Of a stretch of 64,000 nucleotides of DNA, positions 1 through 8,070 are shown piece after piece. The stretch is from Sutterella massiliensis (lineage in GTDB: Bacteria > Pseudomonadota > Gammaproteobacteria > Burkholderiales > Burkholderiaceae_F). Location: assembly GCF_016899755.1 (NCBI RefSeq), contig NZ_JACJJC010000011.1:36040-100039 (forward strand), written 5' to 3'. How positions within the stretch are numbered: the first letter of the stretch is position 1; each line of letters begins with the position of its first letter. Both the position numbers and the translations under genes were made by a program. Below the pieces are notes generated by a model. It was not told the DNA's origin and did not search any database. It saw nothing but the letters and a program-made list of their open reading frames with translations.

Positions 1-81
1 ATATTCGATCGCCGGCAACGCCGTTCGCAAATTTCGAGCGGAATTCATGTCGATACCCATAGGTGCGGGAAGGAGGCCCGG

Positions 82-1011
82 ATGACGTTATTCGAACTGA
101 GACAGACCGTTCTGCTCTTGATTACCGCAGCGATTTGGGGCTGCACCTTTGTTGCGCAGTCTGTCGGCATGGATCACGTGGGCCCCTTTACATTTACGGC
201 TTCACGCATGTGCTTAGGCGCCCTCTTTCTTTTGGGACCGGTGCTTTTCATGCGCGCGCGCCTCAAGAAAACGAAGCCCGACGAGTGGAAGCGGCGCAAG
301 GACCCGGCCTACATTCGATCGCTTGTTGTCGGTGGCGCCGCCTGCGGGCTTTGCCTCTTTGGCGCCGAGTCGCTGCAGCAGTTCGGGCTCGCTGCCGAAA
401 CGGAAGCCGGGAAGTCGGGCTTCATCACGGCGCTCTACATCGTTCTCGTCCCGCTTTTGGGTCTCCTTCTCGGCAAGCGCTCCCGCCCGGCCATCTGGGC
501 GGCGGTCGCGACTGCCTGTGTCGGTCTTTGGTACCTCTGCATACCTGCGGACGGTTCGTTTTCGCTTCGGCTCGGCGACTTCTATACGCTCCTTTGCGCC
601 TTCGTCTTCTCCTGCCACATTCTGGTGATCTCGCACTTTGTGGTGCGAGTCAATCCGGTCGAACTCTCGATGATGCAGTTTGCCGTGGGTTCGCTCATGG
701 CCTGTACGGCGATGCTTCTTTTTGAATCGCCCGAATGGGACGGCTGGGTCGCGGCGCTCATTCCGATCCTTTGGGCGGGCATTATGAGTAACGGCATCGC
801 CTATACGCTTCAGATCGTCGGTCAGCGCGGCATGAACGACACGGTTGCGAGCCTCATCATGTCGCTCGAGAGCGTGGTCTCCGTGATTGCCGGGTGGCTC
901 CTTCTCGACGAAGTGCTCTCCGGGCGCGAACTCTTCGGCTGCGTCGTGATGGCGGCGGCCGTCGTGATCGCGCAATTGCCCGAACGCAAGAAAAAGACGT
1001 CGGCCTCATGA
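82..1011 (+). CDS. EamA/DMT-family inner-membrane transporter
   Basis: This 309-residue protein has the ten-helix, two-repeat pattern of the drug/metabolite transporter superfamily (EamA type). The first repeat starts at the N terminus with an AAIWGCTFVAQ motif, and the second repeat covers about residues 160-300. Such proteins export small metabolites or amino acids across the inner membrane; the substrate cannot be read from the sequence. The start is supported by an AGGAGG-like ribosome binding site about 8 bases upstream. A rho-independent terminator follows the gene. The family call is firm and the substrate is unknown. Confidence 0.85.
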   Translation: MTLFELRQTVLLLITAAIWGCTFVAQSVGMDHVGPFTFTASRMCLGALFLLGPVLFMRARLKKTKPDEWKRRKDPAYIRSLVVGGAACGLCLFGAESLQQFGLAAETEAGKSGFITALYIVLVPLLGLLLGKRSRPAIWAAVATACVGLWYLCIPADGSFSLRLGDFYTLLCAFVFSCHILVISHFVVRVNPVELSMMQFAVGSLMACTAMLLFESPEWDGWVAALIPILWAGIMSNGIAYTLQIVGQRGMNDTVASLIMSLESVVSVIAGWLLLDEVLSGRELFGCVVMAAAVVIAQLPERKKKTSAS

Positions 1012-1054
1012 CCCCTGTTGGCCGATCGTTTTGATCCATCGCTAGCTAGATGGA

Positions 1055-1091
1055 CAAAGGGCACGCGCCAAAAAGCCGTGCCCTTTGTTTT
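1055..1091 (+). terminator. Rho-independent terminator after the DMT transporter
   Basis: The perfect 11-base arms CAAAGGGCACG (1055-1065) and CGTGCCCTTTG (1077-1087) enclose an 11-base loop and are followed by a short T run. Confidence 0.8.
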
Positions 1092-1145
1092 GACGTTAGT
1101 TGCCGGCAGCGCCTTTGACGAAACGGCAACTTTACCGAGTCGCAA

Positions 1146-1247
1146 TCAGTCGACAGCAACCATGACGCTCGAAGCCTTGATGACGGCGTAAGCCTTGTCG
1201 CCGATCTTGAGGCCGAGATTCTTGGCGGACTTATGCGGCGACCCAAG
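1146..1247 (-). pseudogene. Remnant of a molybdate-binding TOBE/Mop domain protein
   Basis: On the minus strand the last ~30 codons before a stop at 1146-1148 read as a typical Mop/TOBE C terminus, including LGLKIGDKAYAVIKAS and ending SSVMVAVD. Mop domains bind molybdate or tungstate in molbindins, ModE and ModC. Reading upstream in the same frame, a stop codon occurs at 1248-1250, only a few residues before the recognisable part, and no start codon is available. I therefore read it as the tail of a deleted gene. A short minus-strand ORF abutting it (1231-1503) shows nothing I recognise. Confidence 0.6.
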
Positions 1248-1450
1248 TCATAAGTGTTTCCCTGAATTTTCTGTTGATGGTGTCCAACGCCGTTATCCGC
1301 TCGAGACTGCCTGAAAAACAGCGGATTGCCGCAAAGAACCAGGAAGAACGGCGAATGGCGGCGTGCTTCTGCTTTCCTATAATGATTCTCAAACACCTTT
1401 CGTTAACACCCAAACGAAAGTGTGGCAGTTGAAATTCAGGAGGAACCCGG

Positions 1451-2023
1451 ATGAATTTTTTCATCATCAATGCGGGCTGCCGGCATTTCGGTCGAGGCGG
1501 CACGCTCTCGAAGACCTTTGTCGAGACGGCACGCGAAACGCTTGAGGGCTTCGGTCATGAGGTCGTCGTTACGAATCTCGACGACGGCTGGGTCATTGAA
1601 GACGAAGTGAAGAAGATTCTTGCTGCCGACGTCGTGATCGTGCAGAGTCCCGGCTGGTGGATGTCGCCTCCCTGGCAATTCAAGAAGTACGAGGATGAAG
1701 TCTTCGTGCAGCCCGGTATCAGCGCGGGCGACGGGCGCAGCCGTCACGATCCGACGAAGCGCTACGGCACGGGTGGTCAGCTCAAAAACAAGCGCTACCT
1801 CCTCTCCTCGACTTGGAATGCGCCGCTTGAAGCGTTCACGGATCAGGATCAGTTCTTCGAAGGCCGGGGCATCGACGGCGTCTGGATGCCCGTGCACAAG
1901 ACGTTCGAATTTATCGGCATGCAGCGCCTGCCTTCCTTCATGGCCAATGACGTCTTCAAGAATCCCACGATTCCCGAAGACCTGGAGCGTTGGAAAAAGC
2001 ACCTGACCGAACTCTTCGGTTGA
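1451..2023 (+). CDS. mdaB: MdaB-like NAD(P)H:quinone oxidoreductase (flavodoxin_2 fold)
   Basis: This 190-residue cytoplasmic flavoprotein matches the MdaB/modulator-of-drug-activity family closely along its whole length. Visible motifs include SPGWWMSPPWQFKKY, KRYGTGGQLKNKRY and STWNAPLEAF, which line the FAD and quinone sites. The family carries out two-electron reduction of quinones and protects against quinone and oxidative stress. The ATG follows an AGGAGG-type site at about 1439-1444. The gene stands alone, with a terminator downstream. The length is normal for the family. Confidence 0.88.
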   Translation: MNFFIINAGCRHFGRGGTLSKTFVETARETLEGFGHEVVVTNLDDGWVIEDEVKKILAADVVIVQSPGWWMSPPWQFKKYEDEVFVQPGISAGDGRSRHDPTKRYGTGGQLKNKRYLLSSTWNAPLEAFTDQDQFFEGRGIDGVWMPVHKTFEFIGMQRLPSFMANDVFKNPTIPEDLERWKKHLTELFG

Positions 2024-2050
2024 TGCCTGAGCGAAAGCAGGACTGAACGA

Positions 2051-2085
2051 AAAGCCTGCCGACTGAATGCGGCGGGCTTTTTGCA
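2051..2085 (+). terminator. Terminator between mdaB and the convergent FAD reductase
   Basis: The arms AAGCCTGCCG and CGGCGGGCTT (one mismatch) form a hairpin followed by TTTTTG. The site lies between two convergent genes. Confidence 0.7.
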
Positions 2086-2090
2086 CATAT

Positions 2091-3641
2091 TTAGCCGCCG
2101 AGACGCGTTCTCATCGCCTCTTCTTTGGCGGCGACGAGCCTTGCCGCTTGAGCGGCCCGTTCACCCGTGAGACGGCCGATCACGAAGCAGTTCGCGAGCG
2201 ATCCGCCGCCGAGACGGTCGCGGCCGAAAATGCCTCCCACGACTTCGCCTGCGGCAAAGAGTCCAGGGATGGGGCGTCCGTCCTTGTAGACGACGCTGCC
2301 GCGCGGGTCCGTCGCGATGCCGTCGAAGCTCGTGTGTACGTAGATGTGTTCTTCACCCCAGTAGAAAGGCGGCTTTTTGATTTCCTGCGCGAAGACATCC
2401 TTTCGGAAGACCGGGTCGAAGCCGTCGCGCACGCACCGGTTGTATTCGTTGATCGTGCGCTCGAGTGTTTGAGCGGGTATCCCCATACCGTCGGCCATCT
2501 CTGCAATCGTCTCGGATTTCTTCACGATGCCGTTCAATAGCTTGATGCCGAGTGTCGCCCCCTTATACGACTGTGCATCCGTGATGACCCAAAAGCGTTT
2601 TTCGGGAAGCCGCAGAATTGCTTCGGCAATGCGTCCCCAGCTCAATGCTTCGTTCACGAAGCGCTTGCCCTCGAGGTTCACATAGATGTCGCCGCCCACG
2701 TAGTCGAGGAGACGACCGCCCCAAAAGGGCAAAAGCTGCAGCCCGTAGCCCTCCATGAAGATCCCGCCAGCGGATAGCGCGAGATCGATGCCGTCGCCGT
2801 CTGCTCCGTCCCAAACGCGTCCGTAAGGATTGGCGCTCGTGTGAACATCGGCGCCGACGAGCGGATTGATGCGTTCGCGTCTTGCCACATTGGCTGTAAA
2901 ACCGCCCGTCGCAATGACGACTGTTCGTGCTCGGATTTTTCGAAGCGCCTCGGTCTTGCGGCCCATTTGGGGCTGCAGCTGCGTGGCGCCCACATTCACG
3001 CACCAGCCCGAGCCCGTACGGGCTCGCTCGAGCGACACGGCACGCGCGTTCATTTCGATTCGTACGCCTATTTCACCCGCGCGCCGCGCAAGCGCAAGGA
3101 TGTAATTGCGGCCCGCACCGTTTCCCGGCATGGCGTAGGAGCGCGGTCTCACTTCCGAGTACGCAATGAAAGGTGCGCCAAAACGCACGCCCATGCTTTC
3201 GAGCCAGTCGAGCGCCGATTCGGAGCCGAGTGCGATTTCGCGCAGATGCGCAGCGCTTCCATGGTTGCCGCCCACAACAAGGGCGTCGGCGACGAACTGT
3301 TCGATGCTGTCTTCGGTCCCGGTTGCGCGCGTGCGTTTCGGGGAAACGGCCGCTATGGATCCCGAGGAATAAAGCGTGTGTCCGCCGATCAAGGGGCCTT
3401 TTTCGAGGAGCAGCACATTGGGCGCGCCCGCCTCGCGTGCGGCAACGGCCGCCGATAGGCCCGCCGCGCCCGAGCCGATCACAAGAACGTCGACCACGGT
3501 GGGCGCCGTGCGGGCGGGGGGCCGGGCACGCAGGGGTCCTGCAGCGAGACTTAGACCTGCCAGGATTGCACCTTCGGTGGCGGCCGCAAGAAGCCGACGG
3601 CGCGCGGGGCTCAACGGGCTCTCCAATCGATAGGTTGTCAT
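2091..3641 (-). CDS. Tat-type exported FAD-dependent reductase (fumarate reductase/flavocytochrome c flavoprotein family)
   Basis: This 516-residue protein has the FAD_binding_2 fold. The dinucleotide motif GSGAAG is at residues 56-61, with a substrate-side segment near VHTSFDG and a C-terminal FAD motif around GLFAAGEVVGG. A twin-arginine-like signal (ARRRLLAAA, residues 13-21, then a hydrophobic stretch) suggests export as a folded holoprotein. Unlike the other two flavoproteins in this window it lacks an FMN-binding domain, and it has no haem CXXCH motifs. It must therefore take electrons from a separate carrier. Its start overlaps the regulator stop by four bases (ATGA), so it is co-transcribed with the two-component system. 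Members of this family reduce C=C bonds of unsaturated acids. The substrate here is unknown. Confidence 0.82.
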   Translation of the reverse strand: MTTYRLESPLSPARRRLLAAATEGAILAGLSLAAGPLRARPPARTAPTVVDVLVIGSGAAGLSAAVAAREAGAPNVLLLEKGPLIGGHTLYSSGSIAAVSPKRTRATGTEDSIEQFVADALVVGGNHGSAAHLREIALGSESALDWLESMGVRFGAPFIAYSEVRPRSYAMPGNGAGRNYILALARRAGEIGVRIEMNARAVSLERARTGSGWCVNVGATQLQPQMGRKTEALRKIRARTVVIATGGFTANVARRERINPLVGADVHTSANPYGRVWDGADGDGIDLALSAGGIFMEGYGLQLLPFWGGRLLDYVGGDIYVNLEGKRFVNEALSWGRIAEAILRLPEKRFWVITDAQSYKGATLGIKLLNGIVKKSETIAEMADGMGIPAQTLERTINEYNRCVRDGFDPVFRKDVFAQEIKKPPFYWGEEHIYVHTSFDGIATDPRGSVVYKDGRPIPGLFAAGEVVGGIFGRDRLGGGSLANCFVIGRLTGERAAQAARLVAAKEEAMRTRLGG

Positions 3642-4309
3642 GCGCTACCCTTCCCGTCCGATTCGTTCTGCGCCTTGACGGCTTTACCCGAGAGCGGTTG
3701 CGGAACGTTTTCGAGCCATTGGTAGGCTTCGAGCGCGCTTCTGACGCCGATTTTCCCGAAGGCGTTGGCGCGGTGCATCTTCACCGTTTCGGGACTTAAC
3801 CCCAGGCGTTCGCCCATGTCTTTGTTCGAGAGGCCGTTGGCCGCCATGCGCAGCACTTCCTTTTCGCGTGCGGATAGCGCGTCGAACTTTGCTTGCTGCA
3901 TGCGGTCGGCGTTGAGTGCGTGAAAGGCGCTCACGGACTTCTCGCACGCACGCTCGACGGTTTCAACGAGCACCATCGGGTCGCCCTCTTTCTCGATGAA
4001 GTCGAATGCGCCCGACTTCATCGCATGGACCGCAGTCGTTACGTTGCCGTGTCCGGTCAGAAAAATGACGGGAATTCGTTCAGCGACATCTTCGAGTCGA
4101 CGTTGACATTCAATGCCCGTCATTCCCGGCATTCGGATATCGAGGAGAACGCAGCCCGGACGCTCCGGATCAAATGCATCGAGAAAGGATTGTGCGTCGG
4201 GCCAGTCTGCCACCGGCAGATTCAGTGCGCACAAAAAGAGCCGCAGGCTTTCTCGAAAGCTTTCATCATCGTCAACGATTCGAATGAGCGGTTCAAATTC
4301 GGTTGCCAT
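3638..4309 (-). CDS. FixJ/TtrR-like response regulator
   Basis: This is a 223-residue two-domain regulator. It has an N-terminal receiver domain with acidic pocket DDD (residues 13-15), phospho-acceptor Asp57 in LLDIRMPGMTG and a FLTGHG switch segment. The C-terminal LuxR-type helix-turn-helix contains LSAREKEVLRMAANGLSNKD. This architecture is typical of FixJ/TtrR/NarL-like activators that respond to respiratory substrates. It lies 15 bases after the sensor kinase and overlaps the downstream FAD reductase by four bases. Its likely targets are the reductase operon and the divergent dehydratase-reductase genes. Confidence 0.88.
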   Translation of the reverse strand: MATEFEPLIRIVDDDESFRESLRLFLCALNLPVADWPDAQSFLDAFDPERPGCVLLDIRMPGMTGIECQRRLEDVAERIPVIFLTGHGNVTTAVHAMKSGAFDFIEKEGDPMVLVETVERACEKSVSAFHALNADRMQQAKFDALSAREKEVLRMAANGLSNKDMGERLGLSPETVKMHRANAFGKIGVRSALEAYQWLENVPQPLSGKAVKAQNESDGKGSA

Positions 4310-4324
4310 GTTTTCAATCCTTTC

Positions 4325-6655
4325 TTATTGACGTTTCGCCGGGGCTTCGGCGTCAGCGGCATCGTTCGTCGTCTCTTCGAGCGCTTCCTGCGGTTCGGCG
4401 GCAAAGACTGCAAAGGCTGCGATACCCCCGGCGGCGCGGCGCTCGAAGTGAAGTTCCGCTGCGTGCGAGTCCGCGATGCCTCGGCAGATCGTGAGTCCGA
4501 GTCCCAAACCGGCCGGCGCAACGGCCACTGAGTCGCCGAGTCGCTCGAGCGCTTCAAAGGCACTTTCGCCGAGCGGTTCGCCTGAATTTTCCACTTTGAC
4601 GAGCCAAGCAGGTTTCCCCATTTCCATGCTCGATTTGCAATCTTCGGAAAGCGATCTCTTCGACTTTTCGGGATTGGAAGCCGGCGCATCACCGACCGTT
4701 TCGCTCGCATGTGATCTGTTGCCGCTTAAAACCGTTTTCTCGATGGAAATCGAAACGAAGGGCGCATGTTTTTCAAGCGTACACGACATTCGATTGGCCG
4801 CATTCACACCCGCGACGGCTGCTCTGGCACCGTTTCGAATGAGGTTCAGGAAAAGAATTTCGAGTTCCAGAGGATTGCCGAGAATAACGACGGGCGCATC
4901 CTTTTCGCTGCAAATGATTCGGCACGCGCCCGTTCCGCGGCCGTCGGCTTCGGCACGGTACGCAGCGATGCTTTTTGCGAGAACGGCTCGAAGATCACAG
5001 GGGGCATGCGCCTGTGCGGTTGATTTTGCGTAGGCGCGCACGCGGGAAATGATGCCGCTGATGCGAACGGCTTCCTTGTCGATGGCGAGAACGGCGGACG
5101 CGATGAGGCGGCGGTCGGCTTCACTGGGCGTTTCGGCCGTCATGCGGGGCATCGGCGCCGCACCGGAAACATCGGCGGACGGCTGCGTGCGGATGCCGAG
5201 CTTCAGGCGCAGGAGCGCCGCGTAATTGCGCACGACGCCTACGGGGTTATTGATTTCGTGCGCGATCATGCCCGACATTTGCTGCACGATCGAGCGGCGC
5301 TCGAGTCCGGCCAAGCGCGTGCGGATTTGCGCGGCTTCCTTTTCCGTTCGCATCCGGGCGGCGAGCGCCTCCCGAAGGTCCGCCGTGCGTCTGCGAACGA
5401 TCCGGTGCAGACGCCATTCGTTGAGCAGCAAAAAGAGGACAAGGAGCGCCGCCGTTATGAGTTCCGTGCGGTAACGCGCAAAGAGCGCCGACGGACTCAT
5501 GTCCCGCAAATACGCGTAGGGTCCGATTCGAAGGGAGCGCTGCAGCTGCTGCACCGTGATGTCCGAGACGTTCGTCACCCACTCGTAGTCGGGGTTCGTA
5601 TAGTCGATGTCGCGTTGCTCTCGGGCGGATTCTTCGCCTGTCTGCATGGCGATTCGACCGGCTTCCCGTTTGGGAAGCGTCAAGAGCGCCACCGTGACGT
5701 CGCGCACGGCCTGCTCGGGGGCGGACGCAAGCGCATGAATCGATACGTCCGGGTAGAGCGCCGTCGAATGACGGCAGGCGAGGCCTTCGTTCTTTTCGTT
5801 GACGACGCGCAGGTTTGATGCGTCGACAAGCCGCATCTGCGCGGCCGTCTCAAGCAGGCACGCGGGCAGAATCGCTACGTCGATACGCTTGGCTAAAAGC
5901 GAACTCAGGACGTCCGGATAGGCGTTGTTCGAAAAGTCGACTTCACTGAAGAACTTTTCCGGATCAAACCCGCGGGCTTGAATTTCGCCCGAGGCGGCCA
6001 CCCAGCCGTCGATCGCCTGCGGAATGCTCGCCCCTGCGCGCATGCCTTGCATGGACGCGAGATCCGTAATGCGCGTATCGGTCTTGCGAACGACAAAGGC
6101 GGCCCCGACCGACGCCGAGGCACTTCGGGCAAAGGACGTTCTGCGCGTCGCGATGCGAAAGCTGCCGACGCCGCGCTCGAGCTGCGCTTCGGCAGAAAAC
6201 CCGGCGGACGCAAAAATGAAGTCCGGTTGCGCGGCGCGAATGTTCTCGTAGGCTTCGGCCGTCGTCAACGTGATCGTTCGCCACTCGTACTGCGGCAGCG
6301 CTCTTTCGAGCGAAGCAACCGTATCGCGAAGCGTGAAGGCGTCAAGCGGATTGATGAGCGTATCGAGAAGTGCGACCGTGAGAAGGGGCTTCGTTTCAAA
6401 CGCATTGAGCGCTTCTGCGTCACGGCCCCCGTCTGCTTCGCTCTCCTTGTGCGCGGTGGCCGCTGAGAGAGCGTCCGGTGCTTCGGCGGCGAACGCTTGT
6501 GTCTGCGTGCCCTGGTGCCCCCCAAGCATCGCGAGACCGATCGAGAGCCAAAGCATTGCCCGCTTTGTTCGGCGCACAGTCGCCCGCACATACACCCGGC
6601 CGGCGCGGCGTGCGTCCCAAGCGGCTTCTTCATTCGGTACGTTCCTTGTCGGCAT
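4325..6655 (-). CDS. TtrS-like membrane sensor histidine kinase with periplasmic PhnD-type ligand domain
   Basis: This is a 776-residue sensor kinase. A signal-anchor-like segment (about residues 34-57) is followed by a periplasmic PhnD/phosphonate-binding-like domain (about 90-330). A membrane helix spans about 399-412, and a coiled linker leads to the HisKA H-box with phospho-accepting His466 in MIAHEINNPVGVV. The ATP-binding domain has an N box (NLIRNGARAA) and a G2 box (GLGLGLTICRGIADS). The same domain order occurs in tetrathionate sensor TtrS. The annotated start lacks a clear ribosome binding site, and Met34 (position 6556) is an alternative. The gene heads an operon with the response regulator and the FAD reductase. 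The ligand is presumably the substrate of the neighbouring enzymes. Confidence 0.85.
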   Translation of the reverse strand: MPTRNVPNEEAAWDARRAGRVYVRATVRRTKRAMLWLSIGLAMLGGHQGTQTQAFAAEAPDALSAATAHKESEADGGRDAEALNAFETKPLLTVALLDTLINPLDAFTLRDTVASLERALPQYEWRTITLTTAEAYENIRAAQPDFIFASAGFSAEAQLERGVGSFRIATRRTSFARSASASVGAAFVVRKTDTRITDLASMQGMRAGASIPQAIDGWVAASGEIQARGFDPEKFFSEVDFSNNAYPDVLSSLLAKRIDVAILPACLLETAAQMRLVDASNLRVVNEKNEGLACRHSTALYPDVSIHALASAPEQAVRDVTVALLTLPKREAGRIAMQTGEESAREQRDIDYTNPDYEWVTNVSDITVQQLQRSLRIGPYAYLRDMSPSALFARYRTELITAALLVLFLLLNEWRLHRIVRRRTADLREALAARMRTEKEAAQIRTRLAGLERRSIVQQMSGMIAHEINNPVGVVRNYAALLRLKLGIRTQPSADVSGAAPMPRMTAETPSEADRRLIASAVLAIDKEAVRISGIISRVRAYAKSTAQAHAPCDLRAVLAKSIAAYRAEADGRGTGACRIICSEKDAPVVILGNPLELEILFLNLIRNGARAAVAGVNAANRMSCTLEKHAPFVSISIEKTVLSGNRSHASETVGDAPASNPEKSKRSLSEDCKSSMEMGKPAWLVKVENSGEPLGESAFEALERLGDSVAVAPAGLGLGLTICRGIADSHAAELHFERRAAGGIAAFAVFAAEPQEALEETTNDAADAEAPAKRQ

Positions 6656-7068
6656 GTGGCGGATCGGTGTTCGGTCGGATGGTCGTCTGGCGAATGGGCA
6701 AACGCGTCGAGGAGCGTTCTCACGATGCGGCCTTGCGCTTCATTATAGGGAGCGGCCATTCGCGCAATTCCCAGAAGTGCTTCTCCAAGGTACGTTTGCG
6801 AGCTTGCCTGCGGTGCAGCGGAGCCGATACCCCCGTCGAGGGGTATGTCTTTTTGCCCAATTCCGAGAGAATGCCTCTCGAAGTCGACGGCCGGTCGTTC
6901 TCTGACCGCGCCCGCGGCGGTTTTTGCGTGTGCGTGCAGCATTGCGGAAACGTCATTCGGGCACCCCGGCCGACCGTCTGTCTCTTATGAGCGTCTCTAG
7001 CCCAACCTTGCGACTCGGCCGTCCGTCGAGACGCGGAGAACCACATACAGATCAGAAAGGATTCGAAG
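6656..7068. promoter_or_regulatory. Divergent intergenic region of the respiratory locus
   Basis: These 413 bases separate the sensor-kinase operon (leftward) from the exported dehydratase gene (rightward) and should hold both promoters and the regulator's sites. A short palindromic stretch, GATACCCCCGTCGAGGGGTATG, lies at about 6827-6848. I see no gene here. Confidence 0.4.
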
Positions 7069-7989
7069 ATGAAACGCCGTCAATTCCTCTTTGCCGCTGC
7101 GAGCGGTGCAGCGCTCGCCGGTGCAGCGCACGCGAGCGTCGTCGACAAGTTCGGCGACAAGATCCGTCCCGTCGACACGATGAACCACGTCGAAGGCTGG
7201 GATCACGGCACGGTGAAGCCCTTGGTTCTCAAGGGGCGCGAAATCGGCGTGGGTCGCCCGAAGATGATTGCCCCGACGACCGCGAAGGACGTCAAGGGCC
7301 TGATCGAGAATGTTCGCACCTTTGCCGGCATGAAGGAACTCGACATGATCGAGGTTCGCCTCGACTACCTCGGTAAGCTTGAACCGGCCGCCTACGGCAA
7401 GGCCGCCGCGGATGCGAAGGCAGCGGCAGGCGACAAGATCGTGCTCGTTACGCTTCGAAACGGCACGGACGGCGGCGGCTTCGTCGCTGACGACGCCTTC
7501 TACGAAAAGGCCAATGCCGCGATTGTCGAAATGGGACGTCCCGACGTCATCGACTTCGAGCTCTTCCGCAATGCCGACATGATTCGCCGCCTCGTGAAGC
7601 AGGCCCATGCTGCGGGCACGAAGGTCATCATCTCCGACCATGAATTCAAATTCATGCCCGACGAAGCCGAACTGATCCGTCGCCTCCTCCTCGAGGAAGA
7701 ATTCGGCGCCGATATTCTGAAGCTCGCCGTCATGGCGCACACCGTTGAGGACGCGCTCACCATCATGAGTGCGACCGCCAAGGTGCGCCGCTACTACTCC
7801 AATAAGCCCATGCTGACGATGGCGATGGGCAAGTGGGGCGTGCTTACCCGCATCACGGGCGAAGCGTTCGGCAGCGACCTGACCTTTGCGAGCGTCGGCG
7901 GCAAGGCAAGCGCCCCCGGTCAGATTCCTGCCGAAGACTGCGAAGCCGTGCTGCGCATCCTTCACGAAGCGATGAATCCCGGCGCCTGA
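7069..7989 (+). CDS. Exported (Tat) type I 3-dehydroquinate dehydratase
   Basis: From about residue 50 this 306-residue protein aligns with AroD-type 3-dehydroquinate dehydratase. All key residues are visible: Glu95 in IEVRLD, His191 in ISDHEF, the Schiff-base Lys218 in ILKLAVM, Arg261 in VLTRITGE, and Gln285 in ASAPGQI. Unlike the cytoplasmic housekeeping enzyme it begins with a twin-arginine signal peptide (MKRRQFLFAAASG, then a hydrophobic run ending AHA). It should therefore act in the periplasm. The reaction is 3-dehydroquinate to 3-dehydroshikimate. It is followed by an exported FMN/FAD reductase and is divergent from a sensor-regulator-reductase operon. This context points to use of quinate-type compounds for respiration rather than aromatic amino-acid synthesis. 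The catalytic assignment is strong and the role is inferred. Confidence 0.85.
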   Translation: MKRRQFLFAAASGAALAGAAHASVVDKFGDKIRPVDTMNHVEGWDHGTVKPLVLKGREIGVGRPKMIAPTTAKDVKGLIENVRTFAGMKELDMIEVRLDYLGKLEPAAYGKAAADAKAAAGDKIVLVTLRNGTDGGGFVADDAFYEKANAAIVEMGRPDVIDFELFRNADMIRRLVKQAHAAGTKVIISDHEFKFMPDEAELIRRLLLEEEFGADILKLAVMAHTVEDALTIMSATAKVRRYYSNKPMLTMAMGKWGVLTRITGEAFGSDLTFASVGGKASAPGQIPAEDCEAVLRILHEAMNPGA

Positions 7990-8015
7990 TCGCTGGGGAG
8001 CTAAGTTACAACCAA

Positions 8016-8043
8016 GGTCCGCTACTCATAATGAATGCGGACC
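8016..8043 (+). other. Intercistronic hairpin between dehydratase and reductase genes
   Basis: The perfect 7-base arms GGTCCGC and GCGGACC enclose a 14-base loop. The T run downstream begins about 9 bases after the stem, just before the reductase ribosome binding site. It could be a processing or attenuation element that separates expression of the two genes. Confidence 0.4.
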
Positions 8044-8070
8044 CGAAACGATTTTTTGGAGTCAAGAACC

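Noticed and set aside
1231..1503. Minus-strand ORF overlapping the mdaB start as a transposase remnant
   Set aside because: It has no DDE or other transposase motif and overlaps the real start of mdaB.
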